A DNA stretch of 64,000 bases from assembly GCA_964429385.1 (NCBI GenBank), contig CAYSBR010000006.1:34475-98474 (forward strand), in the 5' to 3' direction. This DNA comes from UBA2377 sp964429385 (GTDB lineage: Bacteria > Verrucomicrobiota > Verrucomicrobiia > Opitutales > Opitutaceae). The notes beneath the pieces are model-generated. The model saw nothing but the letters and a program-made list of their open reading frames with translations, was not told the origin of the DNA and did not search any database. A program made the translations under genes and the position numbers. This document shows, piece after piece, positions 51,998 through 61,295 of the stretch (its first letter is position 1; the number at the start of each line of letters is the position of its first letter).

Positions 51998-53908
51998 ATG
52001 TTGCCCGACCAATTCTGGACCAGCCAGGACGGCCAGATTCTCACCGTGAAGTCCAAGGATGAGAACACCGTCTCCCTCACCCTCGCCTTCTGGCCCCGCC
52101 AGCCCGCCGAATTCGACTTCATGAAGAGCTGTCTGGGCGCCCTGCGTTTCACCGAACGCAGCTCACTGGCCCGCATCGGCATAGAGATGCTTCTGCAAAG
52201 CCCCCCGACCGTGGACGGCAACCGTCTCGTGCTCGAAGTCGAGGCCTTCATCTACGACCGCAGCTTCCCCAACGCCCCCTACTGGAAGAAACTCCTGCGC
52301 CCCGGCACCCCGGTCGGCCGGCTCTTTCACGCTCCCGCCTCGGCCAAACTCTCCAGCACCGAGATCTGGGAGTCCCTCCAGCAAAACCTGCTCAAGCTGC
52401 CCCAAACCATCTCGATCGACTCCGGTGGCCGGGTCTTCTTCACGCCCCATGCCGTCGCCTACACGCTCAATCCCCGGCTCCAGCGCGTCAACTTCGAGCA
52501 CATCGTGAGCGGTTACGCCGGTCGCTCCTTTATCGACAAAGTGCAGGTGCGCCACGACACCTCACCCCTCACCATCCCGCCCCGCTCCGGCATTCTCACC
52601 AGCTGCTCGATGTATCTGAAGGAGCATTTCGTTGTGCTCAACCCCGGCGAAGGCAACTTCGGCCTGCACACCAGCGCCGTGCTGCTCGACCCCATCAAGA
52701 CCTTCGGCACAAACATCATGCTCGAGGTTTACAACACCGGCGACCAGCCCGTGGTCAACCCCATGGTCTCCGTCGAGGTCTTCCGCGCCCCACCTTACAC
52801 CGACCCCGAGGCCAAGACCCTCACCCGCCGGCGCCAGCGCCTTCTCTCCACCGCCCAGGGCCTCTTCAAGTGCCTCGACGGATCTCCCGCACGCGAAAAC
52901 GGCGCCCCCGCCCCGCGGACCAAAATCACCGTGCGCGGACAGAGCGCCACCATGGAGAACCGCACCATTCTCGTCCGCGCCAATGACGAGGAGCTGCGCA
53001 AACTGCTCGACGGCGACGCCTGCCCGGTCGGCAGCCGCACCCTCATCCAGGCCCTCGACAACGCGCCGGCCGACGCCGACACGCTCGTCGTGGATTACTT
53101 CCCCGATCTGCTTGAGCACATGGAGCTCATCACCCGCTTCGGCGACGTGAAACTCAAGCGCATCATCTTCCGCCACGCCTCGCGCACCCACGGCTATTTC
53201 CTCTCCAGCAACGCCCACGCCCGGCTCGATACCTTCAACTCCCTCGGCGTGCCCGTTTACTGGTATGACGAAGTCACCAACGATCTCTACCTGCACACCT
53301 ACAAGCGCGACCACGGTTTCTTCGTGCGTGAAGAAATGGCCCGCAAGTTTCAGGAAAGCACCATCCTCGCCTTTTACGGCTCCGCGGTCGGCCTCGACCA
53401 GGCCGACACCGACCGGATCTCCGCACTCGTGGACAAGCTCACCGGCTTCCTCGGCGGCAACCTCGGCGTGCTCACCGGCGGTGGCGGCGGCGTCATGCGC
53501 CTCGCCACCGATCAGGCCCGGGAAAAAGGCGCGCTCACCGGCGCCTGCTTCCTTGAACTCGAAGCCCAGCCGCCCGAGCTCGGCGTGGACTTCTTCAACA
53601 CCTTCCAGGAAAACTCCCGCCACTTCCGTCAAAAATGGTTCGAAGCCGCGGATTTCTGCATCTTCAACGTCGGCGGCGTCGGCACGCTGGAGGAAATCGG
53701 TATCGAGCTCTGCAACCTCAAGCTCGGCATCCGTCCGCGCGTGCCCTACGTGTTCTTCAACTCCAAGTTCTGGGACGACCTCCGACGTCAGGTCAACCAG
53801 ATGATCCGCGACAAGCGCGCCCCGGCCTGGATGAGCGACTACATCCTCTTCACCGACGACCCCGATGAGGTCGTGAGATTCTACCGCAAAAAACTGCAGG
53901 TGCTGTGA
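51998..53908 (+). CDS. LOG-family protein with a large uncharacterised N-terminal region
   Basis: From the ATG at 51998 the protein is 636 residues. The last 185 are a Rossmann-type LOG domain: FYGSAVGLDQADTD, NLGVLTGGGGGVMRLATDQAREKGA, and GGVGTLEEIGIEL at 559-571 (the LOG PGGxGTxxE motif with Pro replaced by Val). LOG enzymes release free bases from nucleoside monophosphates. The first 450 residues match nothing I recognise: a beta-rich part (QFWTSQDGQILTVKSKDENTVSL), a middle with SCSMYLKEHFVVLNPGEGNFGLHTS, and DTLVVDYFPDLLEHMELITRFGDVKLKRIIFRHASRTHGYFLSSNAH, perhaps a receiver-like fold. It stands alone ahead of purD. Confidence 0.8.
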   Translation: MLPDQFWTSQDGQILTVKSKDENTVSLTLAFWPRQPAEFDFMKSCLGALRFTERSSLARIGIEMLLQSPPTVDGNRLVLEVEAFIYDRSFPNAPYWKKLLRPGTPVGRLFHAPASAKLSSTEIWESLQQNLLKLPQTISIDSGGRVFFTPHAVAYTLNPRLQRVNFEHIVSGYAGRSFIDKVQVRHDTSPLTIPPRSGILTSCSMYLKEHFVVLNPGEGNFGLHTSAVLLDPIKTFGTNIMLEVYNTGDQPVVNPMVSVEVFRAPPYTDPEAKTLTRRRQRLLSTAQGLFKCLDGSPARENGAPAPRTKITVRGQSATMENRTILVRANDEELRKLLDGDACPVGSRTLIQALDNAPADADTLVVDYFPDLLEHMELITRFGDVKLKRIIFRHASRTHGYFLSSNAHARLDTFNSLGVPVYWYDEVTNDLYLHTYKRDHGFFVREEMARKFQESTILAFYGSAVGLDQADTDRISALVDKLTGFLGGNLGVLTGGGGGVMRLATDQAREKGALTGACFLELEAQPPELGVDFFNTFQENSRHFRQKWFEAADFCIFNVGGVGTLEEIGIELCNLKLGIRPRVPYVFFNSKFWDDLRRQVNQMIRDKRAPAWMSDYILFTDDPDEVVRFYRKKLQVL

Positions 53909-53912
53909 CGTA

Positions 53913-53991
53913 GTTGAGGGTTGATCGCGGAGAGTTGAGAGAAATCATCACCCCGCCCGTGTCTCTCAACACTCATCCCTCCCCCCTCAAC
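53913..53991. repeat. Nested inverted repeat before purD
   Basis: GTTGAGGG (53913-53920) pairs with CCCTCAAC (53984-53991), and inside them GTTGAGAGA (53934-53942) pairs with TCTCTCAAC (53962-53970). It covers the space between the LOG gene and purD and includes the candidate purD GTG start. Confidence 0.6.
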
Positions 53992-55275
53992 TCCGCGGCC
54001 CGGCCGCGGTCCCTCCTCGTCGTCGGCGCCGGCGGTCGCGAGCACACGCTCGTCCGTTCACTGCTGGCCTCGCCCGCGACCCCGCGCGTGATCTGCGCCC
54101 CCGGCAACGCCGGCATCGCCCAGGACGTTCCCTGTTTTCCGGTCGCCGCCGATGATGTCGCCGGCCTGGTTGCGCTGGCCCGGCAGGAACAGGTGGAGTT
54201 TGTCGTCGTCGGCCCCGAAGTCCCCCTCGCCCTCGGCCTGGCCGATCAACTGCTCGCCGCCGGGATCCCCGTTTATGGCCCCAAGGCCGATGGCGCCCGG
54301 CTCGAAGCCTCCAAGATTTTCACCAAGGAAATCCTCCTCAAATACAAAATCCCCACGGCTCCGGCCGCGTTCTTCGACGACGCGGATCAAGCCATCGCCT
54401 ACCTCCGCGCCCGGCCCGCGCCCATCGTCGTAAAGGCCGACGGCCTCGCGGCCGGCAAAGGCGTGACCGTCGCCCAGACCCACGCCGAGGCCGAGGCCGC
54501 CGTGCACGAAATGCTCGGCGGGAAGTTTGGCGAAAACAGCCGCCGGATCCTCATCGAGGACTGCCTCACCGGCGAAGAAACCTCGATTCTCGTCGTCGTC
54601 TCCGGCCGCGATTACGTCATCCTGCCCACCTCGCAGGACCATAAGCGCATCGGCGAAGGCGACACCGGGCCCAACACCGGCGGCATGGGCACCTACTCGC
54701 CCGCCGAAATCGTCACCCCCGACCTGTTTGCGCGCATCGAAAACGAAATCGTCCGGCCTTCCGTCCACGCCATCGCCGACGAAGGCATGGACTTCCGCGG
54801 CACCCTCTTCATCGGCATCATGCTCACACCCACCGGGCCAAGCGTGATCGAATACAACGCCCGCTTCGGCGACCCCGAGACCCAGGTGGTGCTGCCGCGC
54901 CTCGACAGTGATCTGCTGGAGCTGCTTTGGCGCGCGGCGCGTGGCGAGCTCGCCGGCTTTCAGCTCAAGGTCAAATCCATCCACGCCCTCTGCGTCGTCA
55001 TCGCCGCGCAGGGCTACCCCGACAAATTCCCCAAGGGGGATGTCATCACCCTCCCGCCAGCCATCCCCGGCCTCGTCACGATCTATCACGCCGGCACCGC
55101 CCGCAATGCCGCCGGCCAGCTTGTGACCAATGGGGGCCGCGTCCTCGGCGTCACCGCTCTGGGCGCCACGCTGCGCGACGCCGCCCGCGATGCCTACGCC
55201 GTGTGCGCCGCCATCGAATGCCCGAGCAAATACTTCCGCCCCGACATCGGGGCAAAGCAGCTGAACCGCCGGTAA
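53959..55275 (+). CDS. purD: Phosphoribosylamine--glycine ligase
   Basis: PurD makes glycinamide ribonucleotide in purine synthesis. The protein has the N-terminal SLLVVGAGGREHTL, the ATP-grasp core IVVKADGLAAGKGVTVAQT and SQDHKRIGEGDTGPNTGGMGTYSP, and the metal-site IEYNARFGDPETQVVLPRL, at family length. No ATG precedes the conserved start; a GTG at 53959 gives 438 residues and a TTG at 53914 would add 15. The GTG is inside a nested hairpin that might affect initiation. It leads a run of plus-strand genes to 61236. Confidence 0.95.
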   Translation: MSLNTHPSPLNSAARPRSLLVVGAGGREHTLVRSLLASPATPRVICAPGNAGIAQDVPCFPVAADDVAGLVALARQEQVEFVVVGPEVPLALGLADQLLAAGIPVYGPKADGARLEASKIFTKEILLKYKIPTAPAAFFDDADQAIAYLRARPAPIVVKADGLAAGKGVTVAQTHAEAEAAVHEMLGGKFGENSRRILIEDCLTGEETSILVVVSGRDYVILPTSQDHKRIGEGDTGPNTGGMGTYSPAEIVTPDLFARIENEIVRPSVHAIADEGMDFRGTLFIGIMLTPTGPSVIEYNARFGDPETQVVLPRLDSDLLELLWRAARGELAGFQLKVKSIHALCVVIAAQGYPDKFPKGDVITLPPAIPGLVTIYHAGTARNAAGQLVTNGGRVLGVTALGATLRDAARDAYAVCAAIECPSKYFRPDIGAKQLNRR

Positions 55276-55281
55276 ATCCCC

Positions 55282-55896
55282 ATGCGCCGCGTCTTCCTTT
55301 TTCTCTGCCTGTCCGCCCTGCTCTCCGCCGCTCCGCTCGCCTACGACCTCGGCGAAGGGCTCAGCTATTTCCGGCCGGCAACGTCCGCGGATTTGGAAAA
55401 CGCCCCGGCCTTCGATGCCGCCGTGCTCGACCTGCGCTACGCCCGGGGTGAAGACACCGACGCCACCGCCCTGCGGACCTGGCTGCACGCCCGCGCCTCC
55501 CGCCGCACCCCTGTGCTTATTCTGGTCAGTCCCGAAACCGACGCTCCGCTCCGCCAAGTGCTGGGCCCCGACGCTCTTCCCGCCGGTGCGCTCACGCTGG
55601 GCCGCGCCGCGGAGGGGTTTACCCCTGACATCACGGTTGTCATCGATCCCGACGCGGAGCAGCAGGCCTTCACCGCCCTCACCGAAAATGAGCCGGCCGC
55701 ACTCCTCGCCGACCATGCCAACAAGAGCCGGCACGACGAAGCGGCCATCGTGCGCGCCCACCAGAATCAGCGGGACGAGGATGAAACCACCGACTCCGCC
55801 GGGGACCCCCAAGCCGCGGCCATCACCGACCGCACGCTCCAGCGCGCCGTACAACTTCATCGCGGCCTCCGCGCCCTGCGAGTCATCGGCTCCTGA
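55282..55896 (+). CDS. Exported hypothetical protein
   Basis: The 204-residue protein has a signal peptide (MRRVFLFLCLSALLSAAPLA) and a mature domain (YDLGEGLSYFRPATSADLENAPAFDAAVLDLRYARGEDTDATALRTWLHAR; then PVLILVSPETDAPLRQVLGPDALPAGALTLGRAAEGFTPDITVVIDP) that alternates strands and helices like a small Rossmann or rhodanese-like fold. The C-terminal 70 residues are acidic and helix-prone. It starts 6 bases after purD. No family is recognised. Confidence 0.7.
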   Translation: MRRVFLFLCLSALLSAAPLAYDLGEGLSYFRPATSADLENAPAFDAAVLDLRYARGEDTDATALRTWLHARASRRTPVLILVSPETDAPLRQVLGPDALPAGALTLGRAAEGFTPDITVVIDPDAEQQAFTALTENEPAALLADHANKSRHDEAAIVRAHQNQRDEDETTDSAGDPQAAAITDRTLQRAVQLHRGLRALRVIGS

Positions 55897-55949
55897 GCGG
55901 ACTCAACCTTTGCAATCCGCCGCAACTCCGTTTCCCTGAACTCCAGCTC

Positions 55950-56435
55950 ATGCCCGCACCCGGCCACATCCTCGTCGTTTGCACCGCCAACATCTGCCGC
56001 AGCCCGATGGCCGCCGGCCTGTTGCAGCACGCCCTGGCAGCCCAACCCGAGCCCCTGCGCTCGCTCAAGGTCATCTCCGCCGGCATCGCCGCCCGCCAGG
56101 GCGAACGCGTCTCCGAAAACTCGGTTCTCGCCCTGAAAAAAACCGGCATCGACATCGCCGGCCATCGCAGCCAGCCCGTCACCCAGGCCCTGCTCGACAA
56201 CGCACTCGCCGTCCTCTGCATGACCGAGTCGCACCGCACAATGATCCAGTTGCAGGCCTCGCCGCCGCCCGCGCATCTGCATCTTTTCCGCGATTTCATG
56301 CCGCCGCCGGCCGATCAGGAAATCGCCGACCCCTTCGGCGGCTCCCTCCGGCTCTACGAACAGAGCCGCGATGAAATGGTCGAAGCCATTCCCTCGCTCG
56401 TCGCCCATCTCACCCGGCTCTGCCACCAGGGTTGA
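55950..56435 (+). CDS. Low-molecular-weight protein tyrosine phosphatase-like protein
   Basis: The 161-residue protein has the CX5R phosphate loop, VVCTANICRSPMA, with Cys11 and Arg17 as expected for the LMW-PTP fold at the N-terminus, and the general acid Asp in IADPFGGSLRLYEQSRDEM near the C-terminus. The typical SAGIAAR segment is also present. These enzymes hydrolyse phosphotyrosine or phosphoarginine on proteins and often control exopolysaccharide kinases; no kinase is in the window. A longer hypothetical gene follows after a short gap. Confidence 0.93.
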   Translation: MPAPGHILVVCTANICRSPMAAGLLQHALAAQPEPLRSLKVISAGIAARQGERVSENSVLALKKTGIDIAGHRSQPVTQALLDNALAVLCMTESHRTMIQLQASPPPAHLHLFRDFMPPPADQEIADPFGGSLRLYEQSRDEMVEAIPSLVAHLTRLCHQG

Positions 56436-56473
56436 GCGGACCGCCGCTCCGCCCGTATCAACAGCCGGTCCCC

Positions 56474-56923
56474 ATGACGGCTTTTTCCGATCTGCTCAAA
56501 AATGCCCGGGCCGGACTCGACCCTTGGGCCGCCACCCCGCCCTCCGCTCTCCAGGCTGTGAGCCAGAATCTGAGACCGGAACATTTCCCCGAGATCATCG
56601 CGCAGTGGGAATATCTCGCCGCGCAACGGCAAATGGTCGAGCGCGACACACCCTGGGATGGGGATACCTGCGATATGCTCCATCACGCCCAGGCGGAGAT
56701 TTTCAGAATACTGGCGGCCAGTCCGCTGCCTGCCGCCCTCCTTCTCGGCGGTTTGTCTTCTCCCTCAACCGCCGTCCGTTTCTGGGTGGCCCTTACGTTG
56801 AAAGAAAAACCCGATTCCGCCAACCGGCCCGCTCTGCAAACCGCCTTGGCAAAGGAGATCGATCCGCTGGCCCGGCTGGGATTGCAACAGGCGCTGGCCG
56901 CCTGCCCGGACGGCCCCGCCTGA
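56474..56923 (+). CDS. Hypothetical helical protein
   Basis: From the ATG at 56474 the protein is 149 residues. It is predicted to be mainly helical, with a HEAT-repeat-like spacing in the second half (LLLGGLSSPSTAVRFWVALTLKEKPDSANRPALQTALAKEIDPLARLGLQQALAAC). It carries no signal peptide. Not recognised by family. The frame opens at a TTG overlapping the phosphatase stop, which is also possible as a start. Confidence 0.65.
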   Translation: MTAFSDLLKNARAGLDPWAATPPSALQAVSQNLRPEHFPEIIAQWEYLAAQRQMVERDTPWDGDTCDMLHHAQAEIFRILAASPLPAALLLGGLSSPSTAVRFWVALTLKEKPDSANRPALQTALAKEIDPLARLGLQQALAACPDGPA

Positions 56924-57028
56924 AGGGGTGTCAAAGTGTGTCACGGCGGGATTTCAGGTTGCGAATAATCAATGGGCAGGATGAGGCTGCTGCCCCATTT
57001 CAACCCTCATCCGCCCATCGCTCTTCCC

Positions 57029-58297
<1,269 letters not shown>

Positions 58298-58313
58298 GGG
58301 TTGCCCCCCCAGC

Positions 58314-58664
58314 ATGACCCGGCTCGACGCCCTGCGCGGTTTTGCTCTCGGTCTGCCGGGCACCCGGGTCGTCCGGCAGTGGGGTGACCATCTTGTCTTC
58401 AAGGTCGCGGACAAGGTCTTCCTCGTTGTCAGCGAGGAGGCCGGTACACTCCTTGCACTCTCGTTCAAGTGCACACCGGAGGAGTTCGACCGGTTGACCG
58501 AAACCGACGGCATCCGGCAGGCGCCTTACTTTGCCCGCCGCCACTGGGTGCAGGTGGAAGACCCGGCCGTCCTGCCGGCAGACGAACTCCATTCCCGCAT
58601 ACGCCGCAGCCACGACCTGGTCGTCGCCGGGCTGCCCAAAAAGGTCCGTCTCGGGCTGGGCTGA
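58314..58664 (+). CDS. MmcQ/YjbR-family protein
   Basis: The 116-residue protein MTRLDALRGFALGLPGTRVVRQWGDHLVFKVADKVFLVVSEEAG ends LHSRIRRSHDLVVAGLPKKVRLGLG. This is the compact YjbR (CyaY-like double-wing) fold, with the conserved GD.LVFKV.DKVFL core and the terminal SHDLVVAGLPKK segment. Some members bind DNA in vitro; the cell role is unclear. It lies 16 bases after glyA. The track frame reaches further upstream inside glyA, which is rejected. Confidence 0.85.
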   Translation: MTRLDALRGFALGLPGTRVVRQWGDHLVFKVADKVFLVVSEEAGTLLALSFKCTPEEFDRLTETDGIRQAPYFARRHWVQVEDPAVLPADELHSRIRRSHDLVVAGLPKKVRLGLG

Positions 58665-58726
58665 GGGAACTTCCGCTTGCGGCTTGGCGTCGGCAACGGA
58701 ACCCTCTTCCCTCCTCCGCTTTATCC

Positions 58727-60058
58727 GTGTCCAACGTCACTGCTTCCACGCCGCCCGCCCGCCCGCTTTCGCTCGGCGTGATCTTTCTCACGCTCTACAT
58801 CGATCTCATCGGGTTCTCCATCATCTTTCCCCTCGGGCCGGACCTGCTGGATTATTACCTGAAGATTGACGGGCACTCCGGTGTGCTGGGCTGGATGCTG
58901 ACCCAGACGGATCGCATCGCCACCGCCCTCGGGCAGGAGCAGGCCTTTGTCGCCGTCCTCTTCGGCGGACTCATCAGCTCCTTTTTCTCCCTGCTGCAAT
59001 TTGTCTTCGCCCCCTTCTGGGGTTCGTTGTCCGACCGCTTGGGCCGCCGCCGCGTGCTGCGTTTCACCGTGGCGGGCACCGCGCTCGGCTATCTCGTGTG
59101 GCTGTGCAGCGGTTCCTTCTGGCTGTTCCTGCTTTCGCGCCTCGTCACCGGGGCCTTCAGCGGCAACCTCTCCGTCGCCACCGCCGCGGTGGCGGATGTC
59201 ACCTCGCGCAGCGAACGCTCACGCGCGATGGGACTCGTGGGAGCGGCCTTCGGCCTCGGGCTCGTCACCGGACCGGTGATCGGAGCCCTCGCCACGCGCT
59301 GGAACATCCTCGACCACGCCCCCGCGCTGGCCCGGATCGGGCTCAACCCCTTTTCCCTGCCGGCGTTCATCGCCCTCGCCCTCTGCCTCGTCAACTTCCT
59401 CTGGATCTCGGCCCGCTTCAAGGAAACGCTCACGCCCGCCGCCCGCGCCGCCAGCAAGAGCGAACCCCGCGTAAGAAATCCCCTCGCCGCCATCCTCGGC
59501 CTGCAGGATCCCGCCGTGCGCCGGACCAATGCCGTGGCGTTCATCTTCTCGACGTCCTTTGTCGCGATGGAGACTTCGCTGACGTTTCTCGCGGCGGAGC
59601 GCTTCGGCTACACCGCCTGGGAAAACGGGCTGCTCCTCGGCTTCCTCGGCGTCTGCGCCATCATCACGCAAGGCTTCATCGTGCGCAAGCTGCTGCTGCG
59701 CGTGGATGAGATCCGTGTGCTCATCACCGGTCTGGCCGCGACCTGCGCCGGCATGCTGATCATCGGCTTTGCCCCGATTCCGGCCTGGCTTTTCGCCGGG
59801 CTCGCCGTGCTGGCACTCGGCTCCGGCTTGGTCAACCCGGCCTCCACCGGACTGATTTCACTCTACAGCCCGGCGGAGGCGCAGGGCCGGGTATTGGGGA
59901 TATTTCGCTCACTGGGCGCGTTGTCCCGCGCGGTCACACCGGTCCTCGCCGGCACGGTTTTCTGGATCTGGGGGGCGAAATCCCTCTACGTCATCGGCGC
60001 CGTGCTGGCCGCGGCCGCCACCTGGCTCAGTCTGCGCCTGCCCCGGCCCGCCAAATGA
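58727..60058 (+). CDS. MFS transporter (TetA/multidrug type)
   Basis: From a GTG at 58727 the protein is 443 residues with 12 membrane helices. The first loop has the MFS signature GSLSDRLGRRRVL after helix 2 and there is a GLVGAAFGLGLVTGPVIGAL motif at helix 5, as in drug/H+ antiporters of the TetA class. An insertion, DYYLKIDGHSGVLGWMLTQTDRIATALGQEQAF, lies between helices 1 and 2 outside the membrane. Substrate is unknown. The last four bases overlap the protease gene (ATGA). Upstream in-frame sequence is antisense noise. Confidence 0.9.
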   Translation: MSNVTASTPPARPLSLGVIFLTLYIDLIGFSIIFPLGPDLLDYYLKIDGHSGVLGWMLTQTDRIATALGQEQAFVAVLFGGLISSFFSLLQFVFAPFWGSLSDRLGRRRVLRFTVAGTALGYLVWLCSGSFWLFLLSRLVTGAFSGNLSVATAAVADVTSRSERSRAMGLVGAAFGLGLVTGPVIGALATRWNILDHAPALARIGLNPFSLPAFIALALCLVNFLWISARFKETLTPAARAASKSEPRVRNPLAAILGLQDPAVRRTNAVAFIFSTSFVAMETSLTFLAAERFGYTAWENGLLLGFLGVCAIITQGFIVRKLLLRVDEIRVLITGLAATCAGMLIIGFAPIPAWLFAGLAVLALGSGLVNPASTGLISLYSPAEAQGRVLGIFRSLGALSRAVTPVLAGTVFWIWGAKSLYVIGAVLAAAATWLSLRLPRPAK

Positions 60059-61236
60059 TCCTCCGGCTCCTCGCTTTGCTGTGCACCGCGGCGCTTTTCC
60101 TCGCCGGCTGCTCCAGCATTCACCGGGAGCCATCCCGTCCGGGCCGCACGACGCTGGGCGCCCCGCTCGTGATCGTTCCCGCCACCACACTCGGCAACTA
60201 TCTCATTGTCGAAACCCGCTGGGACCGGCACGGCCCCTACCGGTTTTTGGTGGATACCGGTTCATCCACCACCTTGGTCACGCCGGAACTCGCCGCCCGC
60301 TATCCCGCGAAGAACACCCCGCCCGAAGCGATGCCCCGGGTGCGGGTGCGCTCGGCCAGCGGCGACACCACCGTGCTGGCCGCCACGACCCTGCGCCGCA
60401 TCGAGCTGGGGGAAGCCCGCTTCGAGAATGTGCGGGTGTTGATCCACGACTTTCGCGAACTCTCCGCCCATCTCGGGGTGAAGATCGACGGGATTCTCGG
60501 CTTCCCGCTTTTCCGCGAAACGGTGCTGACGCTCGACTACCCGCGATCCCGCCTCCTCCTGCAACCCAGCCACCCGGTGCCGTTGCACCCAGGAATCACC
60601 ATCCCTTTCAACAACGAACGCCGCACGCCATTCATCCCCCTCCAGCTGGGCGACCAGAGCATCACCGCCCTCATCGACTCCGGCAGCGATGCCCCGCTCA
60701 CCCTCAATCTCGCCGGCCTCGCGGCCAATTTTTCCAGTCTGCCCCGCCCGGGCGCCACCATCAGCACCCTCACCGGGGATCACCTCCAGCACATCGGACG
60801 CTGGCGGGAGCCGCTGATCATCGGCCATCATGAGGTGCAGCAACCGGTGGTTGATGTCACCGAGTCCTTCAGCTCCCTGGGCGGAGGCATTCTCCGGCAT
60901 TTCACAGTCATCTTCGACCAGGAACGCAACCAGGTGACCTTCCACCGGGATACCCAGGACCCGGTAGTCCTGCCGCCCAGGCGCAGCAGCGGGCTCAGCT
61001 TCACCAAACTCCCCTCCTACTGGCGCGTGGCCGGCGTCGTCCCCGATTCACCCGCCGACAAAACCGGCGTGGTTACCGGGGACCTCGTCACCCGCATCAA
61101 CGACGAGCCCGTCGCCCAATGGAACTTCACCCGCTTCGAGCAGCTTGTCGCCACCGCCGGCGAAATCCGCTTCAGCTTCCTCAACGGGGCGCAGGAAACC
61201 GCGCGCACCCTCGCCGTCTTCGAGCTGGTGCCGTAG
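60055..61236 (+). CDS. Lipoprotein with two aspartyl-protease lobes and a PDZ domain
   Basis: The 393-residue protein has a lipobox (LALLCTAALFLAGC, Cys19), two retropepsin-like lobes each with its own catalytic Asp, FLVDTGSSTTLV (Asp67) and ALIDSGSDAPLTL (Asp208), and a C-terminal PDZ domain (about 320-390: YWRVAGVVPDSPADKTGVVTGDLVTRINDEPV). Most bacterial retropepsins of this kind have one DTG per chain and dimerise; here a duplicated lobe could form an active site within one chain. It would act on envelope proteins from the periplasmic membrane surface. It is coupled to the MFS gene by overlap. Confidence 0.85.
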   Translation: MILRLLALLCTAALFLAGCSSIHREPSRPGRTTLGAPLVIVPATTLGNYLIVETRWDRHGPYRFLVDTGSSTTLVTPELAARYPAKNTPPEAMPRVRVRSASGDTTVLAATTLRRIELGEARFENVRVLIHDFRELSAHLGVKIDGILGFPLFRETVLTLDYPRSRLLLQPSHPVPLHPGITIPFNNERRTPFIPLQLGDQSITALIDSGSDAPLTLNLAGLAANFSSLPRPGATISTLTGDHLQHIGRWREPLIIGHHEVQQPVVDVTESFSSLGGGILRHFTVIFDQERNQVTFHRDTQDPVVLPPRRSSGLSFTKLPSYWRVAGVVPDSPADKTGVVTGDLVTRINDEPVAQWNFTRFEQLVATAGEIRFSFLNGAQETARTLAVFELVP

Positions 61237-61295
61237 GCCGCGCGGAGCATGGCCGGTTGAAAGTCGTTGGCGAACGCGGCGAGCCCGTCCCGCCC

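Noticed and set aside
56924..57028. Possible riboswitch or promoter hairpin ahead of glyA (GGGCAG/CTGCCC)
   Set aside because: The stem is short, no conserved aptamer core is visible and no terminator or anti-terminator pair can be drawn.
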